DNA of 64,000 nt from Priestia megaterium NBRC 15308 = ATCC 14581 (GTDB lineage: Bacteria > Bacillota > Bacilli > Bacillales > Bacillaceae_H): positions 4,644,501-4,708,500 of the forward strand of contig NZ_CP009920.1 in NCBI RefSeq assembly GCF_000832985.1. Reading direction: 5' to 3'. The position numbers and the translations under genes are program-made. The first letter of the stretch is position 1; each line of letters opens with the position of its first letter. This document shows positions 44,271-53,413 of the stretch, piece by piece. A model generated the notes under the pieces. The model saw only the letters and a program-made list of their open reading frames with translations, was not told the origin of the DNA and searched no databases.

Positions 44271-45833
44271 ATGAAAGGGAAAAAATGGACAGCTTTAGCT
44301 CTAACACTCCCGCTGGCTGTTAGCTTATCAACAGGCGTTCACGCCGAAACCGTACATAAAGGTAAATCTCCAACAGCAGATAAAAACGGTGTATTTTATG
44401 AGGTGTATGTAAACTCTTTTTACGATGCAAATAAAGATGGACATGGTGATTTAAAAGGTCTTACACAAAAGTTGGATTATTTAAATGATGGCAATTCTCA
44501 TACAAAGAATGATCTTCAAGTAAACGGGATTTGGATGATGCCGGTCAACCCTTCTCCCAGCTATCATAAATATGATGTAACGGACTATTATAATATTGAT
44601 CCGCAGTATGGAAATCTGCAAGATTTTCGCAAACTGATGAAAGAAGCAGATAAACGAGATGTAAAAGTCATTATGGACCTCGTTGTGAATCATACGAGCA
44701 GTGAACACCCTTGGTTTCAAGCTGCATTAAAAGATAAAAACAGCAAGTACAGAGATTACTATATCTGGGCTGATAAAAATACTGACTTGAATGAAAAAGG
44801 ATCTTGGGGACAGCAAGTATGGCATAAAGCTCCAAACGGAGAGTATTTTTACGGAACGTTTTGGGAAGGAATGCCGGACTTAAATTACGATAATCCTGAA
44901 GTAAGAAAAGAAATGATTAACGTAGGAAAGTTTTGGCTAAAGCAAGGAGTTGATGGGTTCCGTCTAGATGCTGCGCTTCATATTTTTAAAGGCCAAACAC
45001 CTGAAGGCGCTAAGAAAAATCTCCTGTGGTGGAATGAATTTAGAGATGCAATGAAAAAGGAAAACCCTAACGTATATCTAACGGGTGAAGTATGGGATCA
45101 ACCGGAAGTAGTAGCTCCTTACTATCAATCGCTTGATTCTTTATTTAACTTTGATTTAGCAGGAAAGATTGTAAACTCTGTAAAATCAGGAAATGATCAA
45201 GGAATCGCGACTGCAGCAGCGGCAACGGATGAACTGTTCAAATCATACAATCCAAATAAAATTGACGGTATTTTCTTAACCAACCATGACCAAAATCGCG
45301 TCATGAGTGAGCTAAGCGGCGATGTGAATAAAGCAAAGTCAGCTGCCTCTATCTTACTTACGCTTCCTGGCAACCCGTATATTTATTACGGTGAAGAAAT
45401 TGGCATGACCGGTGAAAAGCCTGATGAGTTAATCCGTGAACCGTTCCGCTGGTACGAAGGAAACGGACTTGGACAAACCAGCTGGGAAACACCTGTATAT
45501 AACAAAGGCGGCAACGGCGTGTCTGTAGAAGCACAAACAAAACAAAAGGACTCTTTGTTAAATCATTACCGTGAAATGATTCGCATGCGTCAGCAGCACG
45601 AAGAGTTAGTAAAAGGAACGCTTCAATCTATTTCAGTAGACAGTAAAGAAGTCGTTGCCTATAGCCGCACGTATAAAGGCAAATCGATTAGCGTGTATCA
45701 TAATATTTCAAATCAACCGGTAAAAGTATCTGTAGCAGCAAAAGGTAAATTGATTTTTGCTAGTGAAAAAGGTGCTAATAAAGTCAAAAATCAGCTTGTG
45801 ATTCCGGCGAATACAACGGTTTTAATAAAATAA
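44271..45833 (+). CDS. Secreted alpha-amylase, GH13 family
   Basis: 520 residues from the ATG at 44271 (AAGGGGATG upstream). Signal peptide to about residue 25 (VHA-E). The GH13 barrel carries the conserved regions DLVVNH (136-141), GFRLDAA (nucleophile Asp233), TGEVWD (acid/base Glu273) and FLTNHD (Asp340); the sequence ends in a small beta domain. Size and motifs fit the B. megaterium alpha-amylase of the GH13_36 type, an extracellular enzyme that cuts starch and also transfers sugars. Two cre-like sites indicate glucose repression through CcpA. A perfect terminator follows. Confidence 0.93.
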   Translation: MKGKKWTALALTLPLAVSLSTGVHAETVHKGKSPTADKNGVFYEVYVNSFYDANKDGHGDLKGLTQKLDYLNDGNSHTKNDLQVNGIWMMPVNPSPSYHKYDVTDYYNIDPQYGNLQDFRKLMKEADKRDVKVIMDLVVNHTSSEHPWFQAALKDKNSKYRDYYIWADKNTDLNEKGSWGQQVWHKAPNGEYFYGTFWEGMPDLNYDNPEVRKEMINVGKFWLKQGVDGFRLDAALHIFKGQTPEGAKKNLLWWNEFRDAMKKENPNVYLTGEVWDQPEVVAPYYQSLDSLFNFDLAGKIVNSVKSGNDQGIATAAAATDELFKSYNPNKIDGIFLTNHDQNRVMSELSGDVNKAKSAASILLTLPGNPYIYYGEEIGMTGEKPDELIREPFRWYEGNGLGQTSWETPVYNKGGNGVSVEAQTKQKDSLLNHYREMIRMRQQHEELVKGTLQSISVDSKEVVAYSRTYKGKSISVYHNISNQPVKVSVAAKGKLIFASEKGANKVKNQLVIPANTTVLIK

Positions 45834-45835
45834 TT

Positions 45836-45882
45836 AAAAACACCTCTACGTGATTATCTGGTAATCACGTAGAGGTGTTTTT
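45836..45882 (+). terminator. Terminator of the amylase gene
   Basis: AAAAACACCTCTACGTGATTA and its complement, 21-bp perfect stem with a 5-base loop. Confidence 0.93.
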
Positions 45883-45936
45883 CACATAGAAAGAATAAAA
45901 AAGCGTCACAGTTTTTTGTTCTTTCTATGTGAAAAA
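45878..45936. repeat. Second inverted repeat overlapping the amylase terminator
   Basis: TTTTTCACATAGAAAGAA (45878-45895) and its exact complement (45919-45936) enclose 23 bases containing CGTCACAG. It shares its first bases with the terminator tail. Confidence 0.8.
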
Positions 45937-46177
45937 TGCAGTATTTCTCGTCAGAAAGTGTAAACAGTGAAACTTTAATAATATATAGTGTGTTAAATCT
46001 TTCTTTCTTGATTGAAGGGTGAGGTTTTGTTTTTCAGCTTTATTAGTTTACATAAGATAAATTTTCGGAAGTGAATTATGTATATAAATCTATAGCGCAT
46101 AGATTCCCTTGAAAGCCTTTGTACTGGTATTTTTCACAAAAATGCAAAAAAAGATATCCTATTTTTAAAAGGCGCAA
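45937..46177. other. Intergenic region before psiE
   Basis: No gene or clear signal seen; moderately A+T rich. The psiE gene is convergent with the amylase. Confidence 0.4.
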
Positions 46178-46597
46178 TTATAGTTTTTCTTTTTGTTTTG
46201 ATGAAAACTTTATAATGGCGTAACTGATAGTTAACACAAGAATAGCGCAAGTGTGCAAAAGTGTATTAACTGGGTTATCGTGCTCTACAATAACCAGACG
46301 TATCAATGCAGTAATGCCAATATAAAGAAAGTAGCGTAAAGGAAAGTGATAATTCTCCTGAAAATATTTTACGATCATTGCAATGAATTCAAAATACAAA
46401 AAGAAAACTAAGATACTTTCAAGAATTTTGTAGTGAGTCTCAATTCCTCGATTAAAAATAGAGAAATGAATGAAATGGAAAATTTCCTTACCAAGCAAAA
46501 CGGATAAAGTAACAGCTAGTAAAATCAATGCTGTATTTAAGATAAGCCGGAGAACGTGTGAAACCTTAAAGTTCGGTCTTTTGTTTTGTTGTATCAT
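46178..46597 (-). CDS. psiE: PsiE family membrane protein
   Basis: 139 residues from the ATG at 46597, 7 bases after AGGAGG; the frame continues 9 codons upstream without a site. Four membrane segments (about 17-38, 52-78, 84-104, 112-132) and the conserved motif LESILVFFLYFEFIAMI and LIRLVIVEHDNP. PsiE is induced by phosphate starvation in E. coli; its function is unknown. Confidence 0.88.
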   Translation of the reverse strand: MIQQNKRPNFKVSHVLRLILNTALILLAVTLSVLLGKEIFHFIHFSIFNRGIETHYKILESILVFFLYFEFIAMIVKYFQENYHFPLRYFLYIGITALIRLVIVEHDNPVNTLLHTCAILVLTISYAIIKFSSKQKEKL

Positions 46598-47113
46598 CAA
46601 TATGCCTCCTACATACATAGCCATATAGCCTCTTTACTTTATTATATCTTCTATTTTAGATTTATCGCTAGCCGGTACAAATTGTTTGTTAGAATGTTTA
46701 TTTTAATTCATGCATTACACTAAATAAAGACGTATATACTATATATTATTAGTTAACATAACAATTACTATGTTAATTAGAGACGTATGAAAAAAGCACT
46801 GGATTTTTATCAGTGTACAACCTTTTGTCCTCATTGGTTATACTTATTCTCAATATTTAGAGCAATTAAGGTTCCTTCTTTTAAGGAAAAAGGAATATAA
46901 CGATGTCGTTATATTCCTTTTCACACATGGCAAACATAAATTTTGAATCAACAAAGAGATGAAAGCACTGAATTTCGTTATTTCTTGATGAAATTTTTTT
47001 CTTTCAACAGGTTTATTATCACTGAATTCTATCTTATTATTCATCCAATATTTACCTTGTATTCTTTTTTTGAACAAAAGGAATCTTAAAAGCATACAAG
47101 GAGGTGAATCAAC
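46598..47113. other. Intergenic region before the SASP gene
   Basis: About 515 bases. It contains a small dyad TTAACATA-acaattac-TATGTTAA (about 46753-46776) and a minus-strand hairpin with T tail (46884-46922). A 64-residue minus frame (46850-47044) reads across that hairpin and is doubtful. A spore-specific promoter for the SASP gene is expected just upstream of 47114; no clear sigma-G box was identified. Confidence 0.4.
46884..46922 (-). terminator. Minus-strand hairpin terminator of unknown transcript
   Basis: AAAAGGAATATAACG and CGTTATATTCCTTTT around a short loop, followed on the minus strand by TTCCTTAAAAG. It stops a transcript from the region of 47040. Confidence 0.5.
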
Positions 47114-47344
47114 ATGTCAAACAACAACAGTGGTAGTCGTAATCAATTATTAGTACGTGGTGCTGAGCAAGCAATCGATCAATTGAAATATGAGATCGCT
47201 AGCGAATTTGGTGTAAACCTTGGTGCTGATGCAACAGCTCGTGCGAATGGTTCAGTAGGTGGAGAAATCACAAAACGCCTTGTAGCAACTGCTCAACAAC
47301 AATTAGCTGGCGGTGTCTCAGGACAATCTGGTACTTCTCGCTAA
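47114..47344 (+). CDS. Alpha/beta-type small acid-soluble spore protein
   Basis: 76 residues with the family features: [20 protein letters not shown], the GPR protease site in EIASEFGV, and the C-terminal DNA-binding pattern [21 protein letters not shown]. These proteins coat spore DNA, shift it toward A form and protect it from UV and heat; they are digested at germination to supply amino acids. Gly/Asn/Gln-rich N-terminus is normal. AAGGAGGTG precedes the ATG. Several paralogues exist in these species, so no symbol is given. Confidence 0.95.
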   Translation: MSNNNSGSRNQLLVRGAEQAIDQLKYEIASEFGVNLGADATARANGSVGGEITKRLVATAQQQLAGGVSGQSGTSR

Positions 47345-47398
47345 TAACTCGTGAAGAGTTATAAAAGGTTAGATAATTAAATAGGTCTTGATGGCTTT

Positions 47399-47433
47399 GG
47401 CTACCTATATTTGTAGGTAGCCTTATTGTTTTT
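47399..47433 (+). terminator. Terminator of the SASP gene
   Basis: GGCTACCTA / TAGGTAGCC with a 6-base loop, followed by TTATTGTTTTT. Confidence 0.85.
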
Positions 47434-47952
47434 AAGAAAACATCTCTTCACACTTGATAAATCCCTTCTTTTATACCCGATACGCTTATCTTCTACAATA
47501 ACGAATAAGGAAATGGAGTATTTTCTAAGAGTTTTTCTTGGTCTTTTCATAGACAGATAAGTAGACTGTGACTATTGAAGAGTAATGCTGTGTAGTTTCA
47601 GCTATTACTCTTTATTCAATAGAAAAATTGTGGGTTTTCCTTTTTAATTATATACCAATCTATCTTCTACTCCCCTTTTAAGAAATTGTTATATTAATGA
47701 TAACTCAATAGAAAATTTAAAAGTATTTAACTTTAGTTTGCTTTTAATAAGATATAGTCAATCAAAAATATAAAATTAATACCCTTCATATAAAGGAGTA
47801 AAAAGATAAATTAACTTATAAAAATCAAAGTTTGACTATTTACTCCACCTGTCGACAAATAGAACCTTTTTCCTCCCTACATTCGTAATTATTTATAGAT
47901 TAATTTATCATTCAAAAACATTCTGTAATACATATTACATTGCCGTAAAGGT

Positions 47953-47981
47953 AAAGAGTCAGCACAAAATGCCGACTCTTT
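47953..47981 (-). terminator. Terminator of the peroxiredoxin gene
   Basis: AAAGAGTC / GACTCTTT with GC-rich internal pairs, 16 bases after the stop on the minus strand. Confidence 0.75.
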
Positions 47982-47996
47982 AATGTACCGGAAAGA

Positions 47997-48500
47997 CTAT
48001 TTAAGATTTTTACTTATATATTGTACTATTTTTCTTAGCTCTGTACTTGTAGGACGACCAAAAGGGCTTGTTTGTTTTTGTTGATAAAGAAGACGTCCTT
48101 TCTCATCTACAAGGAAATAGGCAGGTTCCCCGTGAGCTCCATGGTCTTCATATGGAGCGTCTTCACCATGAAAGAATACGTCAAAAGCTTTTAAAGCCTC
48201 TAAATTTTTATCTGATAAGACAGGATATGAAAGGTTGTATTCATCTGCCATTTTCTTTAAATTATCAAGTTCATCCGTAGAGATAGTGATTAAATGCACA
48301 TTCTTACTTTCAAAATAATTCTTATTTTCTTCTAAGTCTTTTAAATCTTGGACACAGACTGGACACCATGCCCCTCTGAAGAAAATAATTAAGTGCCAGC
48401 TTTGATGTTCTTTTTGATGAGTCTCATATGAAAATGTTTCACCTGTAGTGGAAGGGAGAATAAAGTTAGGGATGTTTTCATTCAATTTTAATTGAGTCAT
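47997..48500 (-). CDS. AhpC/TSA-family peroxiredoxin
   Basis: 167 residues of the thioredoxin fold. The active site is GAWCPVC (Cys46 and Cys49), preceded by WHLIIFFRG. The CxxC arrangement suggests an atypical two-cysteine (BCP/PrxQ-like) peroxiredoxin or a thioredoxin-like reductase that removes peroxides in the cytoplasm. GGAGGTACC precedes the ATG. A conserved Pro and Phe region (EPAYFLVDEKGRLLY) completes the fold. It stands alone. Confidence 0.85.
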   Translation of the reverse strand: MTQLKLNENIPNFILPSTTGETFSYETHQKEHQSWHLIIFFRGAWCPVCVQDLKDLEENKNYFESKNVHLITISTDELDNLKKMADEYNLSYPVLSDKNLEALKAFDVFFHGEDAPYEDHGAHGEPAYFLVDEKGRLLYQQKQTSPFGRPTSTELRKIVQYISKNLK

Positions 48501-48695
48501 TTTGGTACCTCCAATATCTTAATTCACTTTGCAAGTGTTGACCACAATATTACCTTACTCTTGATAAGAAATATGTAATGCTATTTACTTTTTAAGTGAT
48601 TTGTAACAGAGTATGTAAGCTATCTTACATTTTCCCAACAGACTAAGGTTTGATTTAGTCTATATAGAGTGAGATTTTATGTGTAGAGCGGGAGG

Positions 48696-48790
48696 ATGTC
48701 TGAAAAAATAAAGAAGGTAGAAGATTTTGTGCGTAAAAAGTGGGTTCCTGAAGGAGCTGATTCAGCGCATCGTGTGCAATGTATCAGCTC
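48696..48790 (+). pseudogene. Possible N-terminal stub of an HD-domain hydrolase
   Basis: The frame starts MSEKIKKVEDFVRKKW, which resembles the first helix of small HD phosphohydrolases (of the YpgQ type), and then dissolves into unrelated sequence. The next 39 bases form a hairpin, GGAGCTGAT...ATCAGCTCC (48752-48790). Probably a remnant left by a deletion. Weak evidence. Confidence 0.3.
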
Positions 48791-49222
48791 CTATAAAATT
48801 AAAACATGCTCCCATAATCCTAGCTTTCCCTTTGCTGGAATAAATTCATCCAGCATCTGCATATCCTCAACTACCCAAGCATAACCTCCCACTATAAAGT
48901 TACCCATAAAATAGTCATTCCCTGATACGATTCGACCATCCTCCAGAATGGCCCATGTCTCATTGTTTTCAGTTACCTTCAAACAATCTACAAGTTTGCA
49001 TACAGCAATAATCTGGCCAGTTGGAAGATTCTCTGGTGTGTATCCGTGCTTACCAAGCAACGACTTTATGGCTATATGGTTAGAGACGTCTTTATCTATT
49101 TTTTTACTTGTGTGAATGGCAAGTGGCCCCCGATAATTCGTTCTCCATGACCTTGTTTCATATGTTGCCTCTCTAAGGACAAAAAGGCTTGCCCACGGCT
49201 GGATCATTGATAAAACCTTCAT
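48791..49222 (-). CDS. ASCH-domain protein
   Basis: 143 residues from the ATG at 49222 with GGAGG 9 bases upstream. The fold resembles the ASCH/PUA-like RNA-binding domain: MKVLSMIQPWASLFVL, ETRSWRTNYRGPLAIHTSKK and GQIIAVCKLVDCLKV, ending ...KGKLGLWEH. ASCH proteins bind RNA or modified nucleosides, and some are amidohydrolases of acetylcytidine; the role here is open. The gene lies beside gene fragments and may belong to an accessory region. Confidence 0.82.
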   Translation of the reverse strand: MKVLSMIQPWASLFVLREATYETRSWRTNYRGPLAIHTSKKIDKDVSNHIAIKSLLGKHGYTPENLPTGQIIAVCKLVDCLKVTENNETWAILEDGRIVSGNDYFMGNFIVGGYAWVVEDMQMLDEFIPAKGKLGLWEHVLIL

Positions 49223-49400
49223 TCTGACAGCCTCCAATCTATAGAAGTTTATTTTGATTATAGAGTGTCCCTTTCAAGGAATATTATGAACAAAAGGCAG
49301 AATATCAGTTCACGGAGATCCAATTTATGAGGCATGAGTCATGACTAGTGATCATTAATATCATATATTAATCAGCGAACTATTTTTGTTGGGTTTTACA
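49223..49400. other. Start of a fragment-rich region
   Basis: Upstream region of the ASCH gene. A short palindrome AGTCATGACT lies at about 49337-49346. No supported gene. Confidence 0.35.
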
Positions 49401-49505
49401 AACTCACTAGATGTGATTGGGCACGAACTTACACATGTAGTGACCCAGTTCACAAGCGGGCTAGAATATGAAAAGCAGCCTGGAGCTTTAAACGAACAGA
49501 TTTAA
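49401..49505 (+). pseudogene. Fragment of an M4 (thermolysin-type) neutral protease
   Basis: The frame reads NSLDVIGHELTHVVTQFTSG then LEYEKQPGALNEQ before a stop at 49503-49505. This contains the zinc-binding and catalytic motif HELTH and the downstream glutamate-bearing GALNE of the bacillolysin family. Only about 35 of the usual 500 residues survive, with no start or signal peptide nearby. Confidence 0.75.
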
Positions 49506-49548
49506 TGTGGTTTGTTATACCAATTGTGGAAGTTTACGTAACGGAAGG

Positions 49549-49715
49549 AATTCAACTGGTGAATCGATTCGACTAGGCGTAAGTAAAATTAATATTTATA
49601 GTGATATGAAGTATGCATATTTTACAAAAGCACGCGAAATTCTAAGTACTACTGAATACTGGGATCCACTTTTTTTCCGAAAAGCTAAACAAAAAGCGTT
49701 TGTCAGGTTGAAGGG
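49549..49715 (+). pseudogene. Fragment of a class II fructose-bisphosphate-type aldolase
   Basis: The frame that opens at 49507 contains SIRLGVSKINIYSDMKYAYF followed by TKAREIL...WDP, matching the conserved C-terminal part of class II aldolases, where GVSKINI..D binds substrate phosphate. The barrel N-terminus and zinc ligands are gone. It abuts the protease fragment on one side and overlaps the zinc-finger fragment in another frame. Confidence 0.6.
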
Positions 49716-49868
49716 TGCAATGGTAAACACAAGAGTTTAGGTTATTGTTCGAAGCATTATAAACGATTTAGAAGTAATGGAGACCCTTTTTTAGTTGCGA
49801 CAACACATGGAGAGATTAAAACTGAATTTTGTTGGAGTACTACGTGTAGAAGGGCATATAGCTTCTAA
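49689..49868 (+). pseudogene. Cysteine-rich zinc-finger fragment (phage HNH-associated type)
   Basis: Reading frame 3 gives SVCQVEGCNGKHKSLGYCSK then HYKRFRSNGDPF and ends at 49866-49868. The C-x4-C-x8-C-x2-H spacing and CSKHYKRFRSNGDP are typical of a small zinc-binding module found in phage HNH endonucleases and related proteins. There is no start codon with a ribosome-binding site; the frame is closed upstream at 49686. Confidence 0.5.
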
Positions 49869-50525
49869 AATAGTAAAACATCATAATGATATGCTAGATA
49901 GCAGATTCGTTACATTAAAAAAGTAAACGAAATTATGTTTTAAGCTAATAAATAACTTATCACAGGAACAAAAAATATATACTTTTACGGACTATGAATT
50001 TGATTTTGTTTCAAAACGCTAAAGGGATAAAATCAATTATCTTTCTTTTAACTTACTTTTTACCTGAAGCAAGTTTTTTTGTTTCTCCTACTAAAAGACG
50101 TAAGAAAATCATATAAGTTATACCGTATCAACCTATTCTATCCCTCTTCCCTCTAATTTCTACATAATATTGACCTGGAATAAAAGAAGTAACAAGCTCG
50201 ATTAAGTAACCATCTTAGAGTCATAATTTGTTCATTAAATGAAAGATCCACTATTTTTATGGAGAAAAACACCAAATTTATATATCTAATATGCAGAGAA
50301 ATACGCTTTGAAGAAATTAACTTTAGTTTTACATATAACGAATCATTCAATACAAATTTCAAGAGTTTAAAAACTTTTTTATTTCTTTTTATCTGTCCAA
50401 AAACGACTTAACATTTAACATCAAAAATAATGAATGTTATCATCAATTACCTTCACTGTTATTGATGGTAATGCAATGTTATTCTATATAAGAAATCAAT
50501 CAAACACATCTTAGGAGGTATTTAC
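49869..50525. other. Gene-free region upstream of the MFS gene
   Basis: About 650 bases, strongly A+T rich with many stops in all frames. A 69-residue minus frame (50153-50362) has no ribosome-binding site and an unlikely composition. The end should hold the promoter of the MFS gene; TTGATGGTAATGCAATGTTATTCTATA near 50463 includes possible promoter elements. Confidence 0.35.
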
Positions 50526-51731
50526 ATGAGTGGACATGAACGTTCACTACCGAAGTCAAAGGGAAACACATTTGCACTATTTGCTTTGGCCGCAACATTT
50601 TTTGGTGTAGGAGTCACAGAATTCATAAGCGTAGGTGTCCTTCCTGCTGTCGCCAAGGAATTTACTATATCAACATCGACAGCTGGATTAATTGTTTCCA
50701 TGTATGCGCTAGGAGTTGCTGTAGGAGGTCCTATTTTAACTTCTCTGACGGCTAAAATTTCACGAAAAAAAGTGTTATTATCCGTTATCGTTCTGTTTAT
50801 TATAGGGCATATTATAACGGCTATCGCTCCTACTTTCAGTATTGTACTAACAGGACGTATACTATCAGCATTCGCACATGGTGTGTTTTTTGCTATAGGT
50901 TCAACGGTTGCTGCAAGTCTTGTTCCTAAAAACCGTCAAGCAAGTGCCATTGCATTTGTATTTGGAGGATTCACGTTGGCTACTGCCATTGGTGCTCCTA
51001 TAGGGACCTATATCAGTGATATTTTCGGTTGGAGATTTCCTTTTTACGGAATTGCATTTATTGGTGTAATTGCTCTTATTCTTAACGCTATTGCAATTCC
51101 AAGTCAACAATTAAAAACAGAAACACCTCCATCTTATAAAGATCAATTAAAGTTAGTAAGAAACGGAAGAATCTTGTTGGTTTTAGCAGTTACTGTTCTA
51201 GGATACGGTGGTACATTTGTAACCTTTACGTATCTTTCGCCAATTCTTCAGGAAATCATGGGTATTGCTGCTAAGAACGTAAGTATTATTTTATTTATAT
51301 ACGGTATAGCTATTGCAATTGGAAATGCTATCGGGGGACGTTTTGGAGATCGAAAACCACTTAAAGCTTTACTTTATGTGTTCATTGTACAAGCTATTAT
51401 TTTATTGATTTTCACATTTACTGCGCCGTTTAAAGTAGTTGGTCTTATTACAGTTGTAGCTATGGGACTGTTAGCATTTATGAGTGTTCCTGTATTACAA
51501 TCATACGTATTAACCCTAGCTCAACGTTATGTGCCAAGCGCTGTAGATGTTGCTTCATCTCTTAATATTGCTTCATTTAATGGAGGAATTGCATTAGGCT
51601 CATATGTAGGTGGACTTACTACGGATATCATGGGGTTAAATCACACACCTTGGGTTGCCTCTATTATGGTTTTATTAGGTGTTCTTCTTACTTTCGTAAC
51701 GATAGGGTTGGAAAAGAAAGAAGATGAATAA
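50526..51731 (+). CDS. MFS transporter of the DHA1 drug/sugar efflux type
   Basis: 401 residues, twelve membrane segments. N-terminal region ATFFGVGVTEFISVGVLPAV and motif A-like LTAKISRKKVLL, then GRILSAFAHGVFFAIGSTVA, are characteristic of the AraJ/YdhP/YtbD group of exporters. AGGAGG lies 8 bases before the ATG. A LysR regulator gene follows on the same strand after a terminator, a common arrangement for regulated efflux pumps. Substrate unknown. Confidence 0.88.
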   Translation: MSGHERSLPKSKGNTFALFALAATFFGVGVTEFISVGVLPAVAKEFTISTSTAGLIVSMYALGVAVGGPILTSLTAKISRKKVLLSVIVLFIIGHIITAIAPTFSIVLTGRILSAFAHGVFFAIGSTVAASLVPKNRQASAIAFVFGGFTLATAIGAPIGTYISDIFGWRFPFYGIAFIGVIALILNAIAIPSQQLKTETPPSYKDQLKLVRNGRILLVLAVTVLGYGGTFVTFTYLSPILQEIMGIAAKNVSIILFIYGIAIAIGNAIGGRFGDRKPLKALLYVFIVQAIILLIFTFTAPFKVVGLITVVAMGLLAFMSVPVLQSYVLTLAQRYVPSAVDVASSLNIASFNGGIALGSYVGGLTTDIMGLNHTPWVASIMVLLGVLLTFVTIGLEKKEDE

Positions 51732-52035
51732 TAAAGTTTGAAAGATAAAAATTAGTTATTGAAATGTCATCAAAGGTTCTTATAAATAGAATTTCTTACA
51801 AGAAATAAAATGCTTTAAAAGGGAATTATATGAAAAAATTGGCAAGGTGGTTATAGACGAAGTATGAATCTATAGCCTTCTTGCTTTATTTTTTTAATCA
51901 CAAAATTGATATAGAATAGGCTCAACCTTATTCATATTTTTATCTGAAATTGTTAATAAAATGTAATCATGAGATGATGAAGTACATGTAAAAAAATGAA
52001 CGAATGATTGGGTATTTTCGAAAGGAGTAAAACAG
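51732..52035. other. Spacer between MFS and LysR genes
   Basis: 304 bases with a terminator at 51842-51895 and a short dyad ATTTCTT-ac-AAGAAAT at about 51790-51805. The rest should contain the lysR promoter. Confidence 0.45.
51842..51895 (+). terminator. Terminator after the MFS gene
   Basis: GCAAG and TCTATAGCC-type arms (GGTTATAGA / TCTATAGCC) with CTTGC closing, followed by TTTATTTTTTT. Confidence 0.8.
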
Positions 52036-52929
52036 ATGGAGTTACGTCAACTAGTGACTTTTCGAATGGTTGCTCTAACACTGAATTTTAGTCGAGCTGC
52101 AGAGGCTCTAAACTATGTTCCCTCAAATGTTTCCATGCAAATTCAATCCTTGGAGGAAGAGTTGGGGGTAAAACTGTTTGATCGTTTAAACAAACAAATT
52201 GTATTAACAGATGCTGGCGAACGTTTCTATAAATATGTAGAAAGGATTTTAAATGATGTTGAGGAAGCAAAAAATAATGTGAATGATAGTGAAAACATGA
52301 CTGGCACCATTACCATTAGTGCAAATGAAATTTTATGTGTTTATTTGCTTCCAGCCATTTTGTATGAATTCAGGAAACAATATCCTAACGTACGTGTGAT
52401 TTTCCGTCCAACACCTTCTAACGACCTAAAACAATCTATTTATGAAGGGAAAACGGACATTGTATTTATACTAGAGGAGCCTGTAAATTCAAATGGATTA
52501 AATATTGAGCTTCTTCGTGAAGAGAGCTTTCGTCTCCTAGTTGCTCCTAATCATCCCCTTGCAAGTCAGAGCAAAGTTGATTTTGATGACATTCAAGGAG
52601 AGTTTTTCTTATTAAATGAAAAAGGATGCACATATCATACAACATTTGATCGACTACTTGTTCGTGAGGGAGCTAATGACTTTACAACCCTTGAATTTGA
52701 TAGTGTGGAAGCCATCAAACAGTGTGCCATGCTGGGAATGGGAATTGCTTTTCTTCCTGAAATCTCTGTTGCTTCCGAGCTTGAACAAGGTAAGTTAGTT
52801 TCTTTATCTTTAGATTTAACAGAAATTAATTTTGTTTCTCAGATGATTTGGCATAAAGGAAAGTGGATATCGCCTGTCATTCAAGTATTCCTTGATATTG
52901 CAAGAAGTTCATATCAACATAAAAATTAA
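52036..52929 (+). CDS. LysR-family transcriptional regulator
   Basis: 297 residues: winged helix-turn-helix at about 1-62 (MELRQLVTFRMVALTLNFSR, then AAEALNYVPSNVSMQIQSLE), linker helix, and a periplasmic-binding-like effector domain from about 90. AAAGGAG lies 8 bases before the ATG. LysR proteins usually control an adjacent gene; the nearest candidates are the MFS exporter upstream and the aldo/keto reductase downstream. Confidence 0.88.
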   Translation: MELRQLVTFRMVALTLNFSRAAEALNYVPSNVSMQIQSLEEELGVKLFDRLNKQIVLTDAGERFYKYVERILNDVEEAKNNVNDSENMTGTITISANEILCVYLLPAILYEFRKQYPNVRVIFRPTPSNDLKQSIYEGKTDIVFILEEPVNSNGLNIELLREESFRLLVAPNHPLASQSKVDFDDIQGEFFLLNEKGCTYHTTFDRLLVREGANDFTTLEFDSVEAIKQCAMLGMGIAFLPEISVASELEQGKLVSLSLDLTEINFVSQMIWHKGKWISPVIQVFLDIARSSYQHKN

Positions 52930-52967
52930 CTATTTCTTTTATGAAGTTACTATCATCGCTTTTATGG

Positions 52968-53097
52968 AACCGAATTGGGCTATTTTTATAGGGACGAGCA
53001 AATGTATAAAACATGCGCTTTTTATACATTTTTTTCTCGTTCGTCTCCTAATAAAGCGTTAGTATGCCAAAGATGTATAAGAAGCTGCATATCCGAT
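52968..53097. repeat. Diverged repeat, copy 1
   Basis: Aligns by eye with about 58163-58300: both contain CTATTTTTATA, then TATACATT, then an AGATGTATAAGAAGCTGCATA-like stretch (AATGTGTAAAAAGTTGCATA in copy 2). In both, the minus strand reads MYKK...FY..A.PYKNS. The copies bracket the redox gene cluster between 53.4 and 58.1 kb. Confidence 0.5.
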
Positions 53098-53114
53098 AAA
53101 AGTCATCCTACTCC

Positions 53115-53145
53115 GAACCCTTCTCTTGCATGGGTTCATTTTTTT
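53115..53145 (+). terminator. Plus-strand hairpin terminator
   Basis: GAACCC / GGGTTC with an 11-base loop followed by ATTTTTTT; possibly the end of the lysR transcript. Confidence 0.6.
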
Positions 53146-53319
53146 GCTTGATTCCTTTAAGAGACATTATGGTGCGACAAGAAGTCGCTTTCTTACAGTG
53201 TAGCTGACATATATTTGTATGTCCCTTTTCTCTTTTTAACGATTAACATTAAACAAAAACTAACTAAATAGAGTTTTGATGCGAGAATAATTCGATAAGG
53301 ATATTAAATTTCCCCGATA

Positions 53320-53356
53320 AAAAAACTGTATGGAATAAATTCTACACAGTTTTTTT
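53320..53356 (-). terminator. Terminator of the aldo/keto reductase gene
   Basis: AAAAAAACTGT and ACAGTTTTTTT with GAAT/ATTC pairs inside; about 55 bases after the stop. Confidence 0.7.
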
Positions 53357-53413
53357 GAAATTCCTATTAGATTGTCAGCAACTCCAACAAGAGTCCTTTT
53401 TTAAAGTGGATTT

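Larger units (their letters stand above)
47345..47996. other. Gene-free stretch of 650 bases after the SASP gene
   Basis: Besides the SASP terminator (47399-47433) there is a second plus-strand hairpin with T tail, AAGAGTAAT...ATTACTCTT (about 47579-47612), and the peroxiredoxin terminator (47953-47981). The rest is A+T rich with no supported gene. The extra hairpin could end an unannotated small RNA. Confidence 0.45.
52930..53413. other. Repeat-bearing spacer after lysR
   Basis: 484 bases. It contains the first copy of a diverged 130-bp repeat (about 52968-53097), two plus-strand hairpins (52993-53046 imperfect; 53115-53145 with T tail) and the minus-strand terminator of the aldo/keto reductase (53320-53356). 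No supported gene, although the repeat has a short minus-strand frame starting MYKKRMFYTFARPYKNS. Confidence 0.5.

Noticed and set aside
46850-47044. 64-residue minus-strand frame (MNNKIEFSDNKPVERKK...)
   Set aside because: It reads through a hairpin terminator, has no good ribosome-binding site and no recognisable similarity; kept only as a remark in the region entry.
50153-50362. 69-residue minus-strand frame
   Set aside because: No ribosome-binding site, chance-like composition in an A+T-rich non-coding stretch.
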